42,529 bases of DNA from a virus, in the IMG/VR virus record IMGVR_UViG_3300025872_000106, positions 1 through 42,529 of that record, one strand, 5' to 3'. Position 1 is the stretch's first letter. The number at the start of each line of letters is the position of its first letter. The translations under genes and the position numbers were made by a program. This document shows positions 40,301-42,529 of this stretch, piece by piece. Under the pieces are notes generated by a model, which did not search any database, was not told the origin of the DNA, and saw only the letters and a program-made list of their open reading frames with translations.

Positions 40301-42529
40301 AAAACCTTGGAGAGCTATAAGGGATTTACGAAACAATAAAAAGATGGCTGTATACGGAACCTACGATGGTTTCGGTACGGAGGGATTGACAGATAAGGCC
40401 GTAGAGGATAATCCTATGTTGCAAGACACAGGGTTGGTATGGAAGGATCAGAACGGAAAGGATCATGCTGTTACTGCCAACGATTTGTTCAGGGCTGTTC
40501 ATGATGCCTTTGGCCATGGCATGGAAGGTTCAGGATTCAGGGCAAGAGGTGAGGAGAATGCTTGGCAGGCTCACGTAAGATTGTTTACGGGTCCTGCTAT
40601 AGCGGCCATTACCACTGAGACACGAGGCCAAAACTCATGGCTTAACTATGGTCCTTATGGTGATCAGAATCAATCAGCAAAGGTAGAAGACACCGTATTC
40701 GCTCAACAGAAAACAGGTCTTCTTCCTGAATGGGCTTGGACTGAGAACAGGGCGGGCGATCAGGCCGAACCCGAAATCGTAACCAAAGGCAGGAAAGCTG
40801 AGAAGCCGTCAGAGGCTAACATGCCCGGATATGACGCCACCATGCAGAAGGTCGGTGGTATCATAGCCAAGACCGTAGAAAGGGGAGGAACCAAGGAGCA
40901 GGCGTTTGACAACGTCATGAGATACCTTGAAAAGTCAAAGCTGTACACGGACGCTACTGACGTTCAGCGTGAGCAGTTGGTACGTGACATCCGTGACAGG
41001 TTCTATGAAAAGGAAAAGGCTGCACCTAGCGTGAAGAAGATCCTTGGCATCAAGGACACCAAGAAGGTCACCATGTCTGAGAAGGAGGCCCTCAAGAAGA
41101 GGCTGACTGACGAGGCTAGGGGTGCAAGGAACGCTGCCTCCGCAATCAAGAAGTCATACGTTGCCATTGCCGAGGAGCTTAACGAGATGGTTAAGTCGGG
41201 AAAAATCTCCCTGCGTCAGATGAACGCTATAATGAACAGGTTCGCCAAACTGAAGGTACTCGACGAGGCTTCCGTGTCCAACTTCGTCGACTATATGGCC
41301 AACGTGATGGAGGACGCTGAGTACATGGAAACAATCGCATCCATCAAGAAGATGATCCCTACAGCAAAGAAAAACGTAGCCGTCAAGCTAGGGATAGCAG
41401 AAGGCTTGGTTCCTAACCTTCAGAGGATGCTGAACCTGAACCCTGAGTTTATTCCCGCAGAGGTGTTCAACACCTACATGCAACTCGTTCAGATGGTAGG
41501 AAAGCGCGAGAAGGTCCTCACGTTGGATGAGATAAACAAGGTCACCGACATGGCCTCCGAGGTCATGGACGCAGTCGATAAGAAGTTCTCCGTACTCGAC
41601 GACCTGTACGACAGGTTCATCAACACGTCAAACGTGGTGTTCAACAAGGAAGGGAAGTTGGACTACGCTGAAACGCTCAAGGCCATGGAGAGGGCAGGTG
41701 AGATAAGTGCCGACGAGCGTGACATGATGAACGAGAACAAGTCCAAGATATACTCCGAGAAGAGGGGTCCTACGGACCTGATGATAAACTCTATGGTGTC
41801 AAGACTCGTCAATGATGGTCAGAGCATGTCAGAGGCGGTGGCAAACGCCGCGTCCACGCTAGGCATATCAGAGGATGACGTGAATCAGGCCCTTCAGAAC
41901 GTAGAGAACGAGCGTCAGGACCTTATAGGAGTTGTCTATTCGTCATCTGTCGACATAGACCCTGAGGTGTTCCCGACGGAGGATGAGCGTGTGTTGGCTA
42001 GGAAGTTAAAGAAGTTACTATCATCTGATGCGGTCGAGTCCATGAGCCTCAATGACCTTCGCAACATCGTCAAGATGATTGACAACATGAAGAACGGCTA
42101 CATCTCCAACTTCGCGGAGGTCATGGAGAACAGGCTTCAGAAGACGTTCGATGCAATGGACGTTCTGACATCTGCCGTTAAGGCCAATCCGATGGTTGTA
42201 TCAAAGATGATTGCCAAGCTCAAGACGTTCTTCAAGAGGGGAGAGAACTACATCGAAGAGATAACAAAGAGGGGTATCAACTACTACATCGACCAATCTC
42301 TCGGAGATTTCAAGACCAAGCGAGTGTTCAACGCCCTATTCGAAAGGTCCGCTGAGGGATTGGCTCGTTTTGAAAGCGAGTTAAACAGGATCACAAGCAT
42401 CCTAGACAAGGCTCAGGAACGTATCGCAAAATCCCATGGCCTGAACCACAACGCCATCGTAAAGGCCAAGATGAGGATGATGGCGTACATGCTTCAGAAG
42501 GAATACGAAACAAATGAGGGAGCAAATGT
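34308..42529 (+). CDS. Giant polyvalent virion protein, partial (HAD + metallopeptidase)
   Basis: ATG 34308 opens a frame that stays open for 2740 codons to the window end. In order: a twice-repeated FSKGGYN-x-x-I-E-x-F unit (13-29, 43-59); a Pro/Ala/Ser linker; coiled coils; a hydrophobic stretch near 570-640 (SSVPAMLMGSGSVPAFFLQG); a HAD domain with D988-V-D990, SSSHR (1022-1026) and D1089-D1090, like the HAD domain of RNA-repair 'Swiss army knife' proteins; a zinc metallopeptidase domain with HEVAH (1242-1246) and a later EEFLVELAA; a conserved domain (about 1900-2150) with H2065-D-A-F-G-H2070; and long helices to the end. This matches the polyvalent proteins that phages inject. It is probably an ejected protein acting on host targets. 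Confidence 0.82.
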   Translation, partial: MNQKALEAAYSMFSKGGYNGSIEDFQQLVSTNPKALEQAHRIFSKGGYNQDIEHFKELIGVKKKRKGLPAPSPSQQPTAQAAPSVATASPSAAASSASSTQLSTTKPLPPAPSNEELIRMYGSTVKPMTAEQIRNEERFGYMGRSPMSDEIAASGAAKIIKQEEKKAAEEQAKGQADKALTSGVDFDRSINEITPDFINRDEDAVASELQSMFKDYGFTVSEAQPGFEAIEISAPNPLDPTKTDKIVVGVDSFMDAQNKEWSRDISKWIGAHKPAIKKKEEELNAYQQRIRNDRDLDNANKSFNEQVTSLNKEYQQLILDKASLEQEMKDLTAVPMDQRQSPEYIERVNAFEAKRNELLSRSSKAEEKQKHLEGYERDLRISVGRYATAKSEQGFLFGLVRNNLIQGVASMDIGVIKAGRSLKFGVEDIIDYATGNDETVSRYRNTNDVSYMRDFVMKAVKNGIEVPEELLAMTKNPPVMEAGAEGAMLSYDQKMRIYSDAFKNWKSSIGDKDVEKINNSLLNIERSKSDALSQSVQRGADVYKSAETTKEYEQAGIIKQSISGLASSVPAMLMGSGSVPAFFLQGYGSSMQEMEGDSDFNEVNPYMKAGLASSIGIVNAVLENYGFRNALSKSGLINNLAAKALTRAGKTTTATSFKNLVENEVESAIARGLLTVTAAGLAESETGAAQYAAETGIKELYNIANEKDMFDTPETAKDFAKEFLVAGVQEAIGGHIMGVMPAIATAYSKNNFNGVSDDDVLTFRNIANDTRYFDVYANKLKKSVSKGIISSEQANKRINDYRNAVSIMNSIPENMTPAQQRQALGLILERRKLEAEKNGKEPSLVKKQAARIDEINAELESMSEKVPTYSIDGKEMTRSEFVNAIDKMTPEQAQSSNIQMTNPEQKIADLVKKKSLKKEEDAIQEPSTEEGVLRAEQPQVGLQEVGEGDKGQVAAQAGVAPTQEVEQITKNEFGISSGAKPEKIIFLDVDGVIAPMGQNVSQDAINEVNRIIEDTDAYVVISSSHRTGDLNATRELLKSYGFKYSDRIIGETADNKTEEGIERDGRQRGNLIDEWRKSFAPEAKVVALDDSVGAFTDAQKNEYLVGPEALVGMTPDLANKAIEMLGKKAPAVAPTAAPTAKGVSMKDTAAADELTARTPDTTKAKIIRQAMKAVKTVQSMFPDFDVVLHEDEATFNQAMEEGKNPSLRGEGGALTRVRTADGKTIVKIHINLNKASINTVPHEVAHAVMLKAFGDDPKLFKVFRDRISKVLSADRNKQLRDFADQYEESESYEEFLVELAAVLVTNKDTLNKVTVSKILELINKVVSKITGGAFVPFKSISEATATNDLVDFFNSMSKSIAAGEAVEVTEKGKVKIAEGVVSKGQRISAKDVLSVEPLGKKEKKSVVEVASAMEKAVDIILSPSSPSEERIQRFLINSYNDLRYFFNDYKGDTGLDWYTNKVKEFDAKLKEISDIAIKNGEMSEANSLNDPENMDLFRVVLALSSIGINPRENVKAAFSIWKTYNRETGQFEKYQPGQVSVRTKLKDKKGEYFAPSGTIVKETKAAYDIKQKNGKIIRVKKSDLTPGYNVTYEEVNSKGKKEEKTKELKLIKKSSTNYIFKKGNGVLKIPIADVLNMEQVDNGLVGKGWTVKGNVIAINLDRLESLISDQGGVKNAIKWLNSKHPISELRKYNEGLPDANGSKAKKNPVGERFGSYIIGEKLGAFHQNVAGTPTELTMDLWWSRTWNRYMGTLMTIDEKGKPDIQETPRTDAERAVMREAAQIAANSLGLEVHELQAALWYLEQQMYKRMGAAVESYSFVDGANQLLLQYGKSEEEIQPERYGISSSEVDRRRADAAARATSIVLGEGGEFREEIVTKGRRSGDGRRIGALRSLAPLEGAPIVKGATGPDPEIVAIAEKYAKDNGIDLKRQSEYVSVDEDFARELAKAYEEMKHDPKNPRVREAYNDLISQTKKQYDALVEAGYEFTFFDSKTDPYDGKPWRAIRDLRNNKKMAVYGTYDGFGTEGLTDKAVEDNPMLQDTGLVWKDQNGKDHAVTANDLFRAVHDAFGHGMEGSGFRARGEENAWQAHVRLFTGPAIAAITTETRGQNSWLNYGPYGDQNQSAKVEDTVFAQQKTGLLPEWAWTENRAGDQAEPEIVTKGRKAEKPSEANMPGYDATMQKVGGIIAKTVERGGTKEQAFDNVMRYLEKSKLYTDATDVQREQLVRDIRDRFYEKEKAAPSVKKILGIKDTKKVTMSEKEALKKRLTDEARGARNAASAIKKSYVAIAEELNEMVKSGKISLRQMNAIMNRFAKLKVLDEASVSNFVDYMANVMEDAEYMETIASIKKMIPTAKKNVAVKLGIAEGLVPNLQRMLNLNPEFIPAEVFNTYMQLVQMVGKREKVLTLDEINKVTDMASEVMDAVDKKFSVLDDLYDRFINTSNVVFNKEGKLDYAETLKAMERAGEISADERDMMNENKSKIYSEKRGPTDLMINSMVSRLVNDGQSMSEAVANAASTLGISEDDVNQALQNVENERQDLIGVVYSSSVDIDPEVFPTEDERVLARKLKKLLSSDAVESMSLNDLRNIVKMIDNMKNGYISNFAEVMENRLQKTFDAMDVLTSAVKANPMVVSKMIAKLKTFFKRGENYIEEITKRGINYYIDQSLGDFKTKRVFNALFERSAEGLARFESELNRITSILDKAQERIAKSHGLNHNAIVKAKMRMMAYMLQKEYETNEGAN
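39796..40050 (+). CDS. Possible overprinted small gene inside the giant ORF
   Basis: In the +1 frame relative to the giant gene, ATG 39796 opens 84 codons (a GTG at 39772 would add eight). The product, MENQKKKYNLSDMESVAQKL, then IEEGRMPQPEQLLSSLEKAA, looks like an ordinary helical phage protein and uses codons common in this genome (AAG, CAG, GAG, TTG). The main frame here reads as an Arg/Ala-rich interdomain linker (SEVDRRRADAAARATS). Overprinting often arises in such linkers. No promoter or ribosome site is evident, and other chance frames of similar length exist on this strand (for example 29859-30149), so this is tentative. Confidence 0.3.
   Translation: MENQKKKYNLSDMESVAQKLIEEGRMPQPEQLLSSLEKAANFAKKSLPKVEEVETEEGSERYEALRRLKVRQLSKGRQGPTPKS

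Overview
This window is a large part of a tailed-phage genome, most likely a podovirus-like phage of a Bacteroidota host. The phage assignment rests on a near-continuous rightward block of virion genes: terminase, portal, scaffold, major capsid, ring/adaptor, tail stabilization and internal proteins. The host assignment rests on the promoters: eight start codons are preceded, 18-24 nt upstream, by TAnnTTTG (one with a single mismatch), the Bacteroidota -7 element, while Shine-Dalgarno sequences are weak or absent. No integrase, replication polymerase or rRNA is present. The genome continues past both window ends.

Layout. (1) 1-257: the 5' end of a leftward gene of unknown function. (2) 258-1314: a gene-free divergent region with a tRNA-like cloverleaf on the minus strand, duplicated composite repeats and a very GC-rich low-complexity tract. 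(3) 1315-1763: a small gene and a putative holin, then a terminator. (4) 1818-2017: direct repeats of TGTCGATTTT beside an almost pure A/T tract, an origin- or operator-like arrangement, then a tiny membrane protein. (5) 2129-4248: GroEL, a small conserved phage protein and GroES. (6) 4190-4657: one leftward winged-helix regulator, with facing promoters shared with the next rightward gene. (7) 4700-9539: about a dozen tiny, mostly Lys/Arg-rich proteins, interrupted by a fibre module (6219-8435). (8) 9508-12519: a small structural protein, a second membrane protein, an M15 peptidase endolysin, a coiled-coil protein, a Dps-like helical protein and a second fibre. (9) 12519-13557: a tandem GroES-like protein and a 2OG-Fe(II) oxygenase. 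(10) 13557-34299: packaging, capsid, tail and internal virion genes. (11) 34308-end: one open frame of at least 2740 codons, a giant multidomain 'polyvalent' protein with a HAD phosphatase-like domain, an HEVAH metallopeptidase domain and a conserved HDAFGH domain of unknown chemistry.

How it fits together. The phage appears to carry its own chaperonin folding chamber (GroEL plus GroES, and possibly a second GroES-like lid), which would help fold abundant virion proteins. The right half builds the head, the short tail and the injected proteins. The endolysin and one or both two-helix membrane proteins would lyse the host. The giant terminal protein is expected to be a virion or ejected protein with several enzymatic domains. 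All functions are inferred from sequence patterns read by eye; no database search was run.
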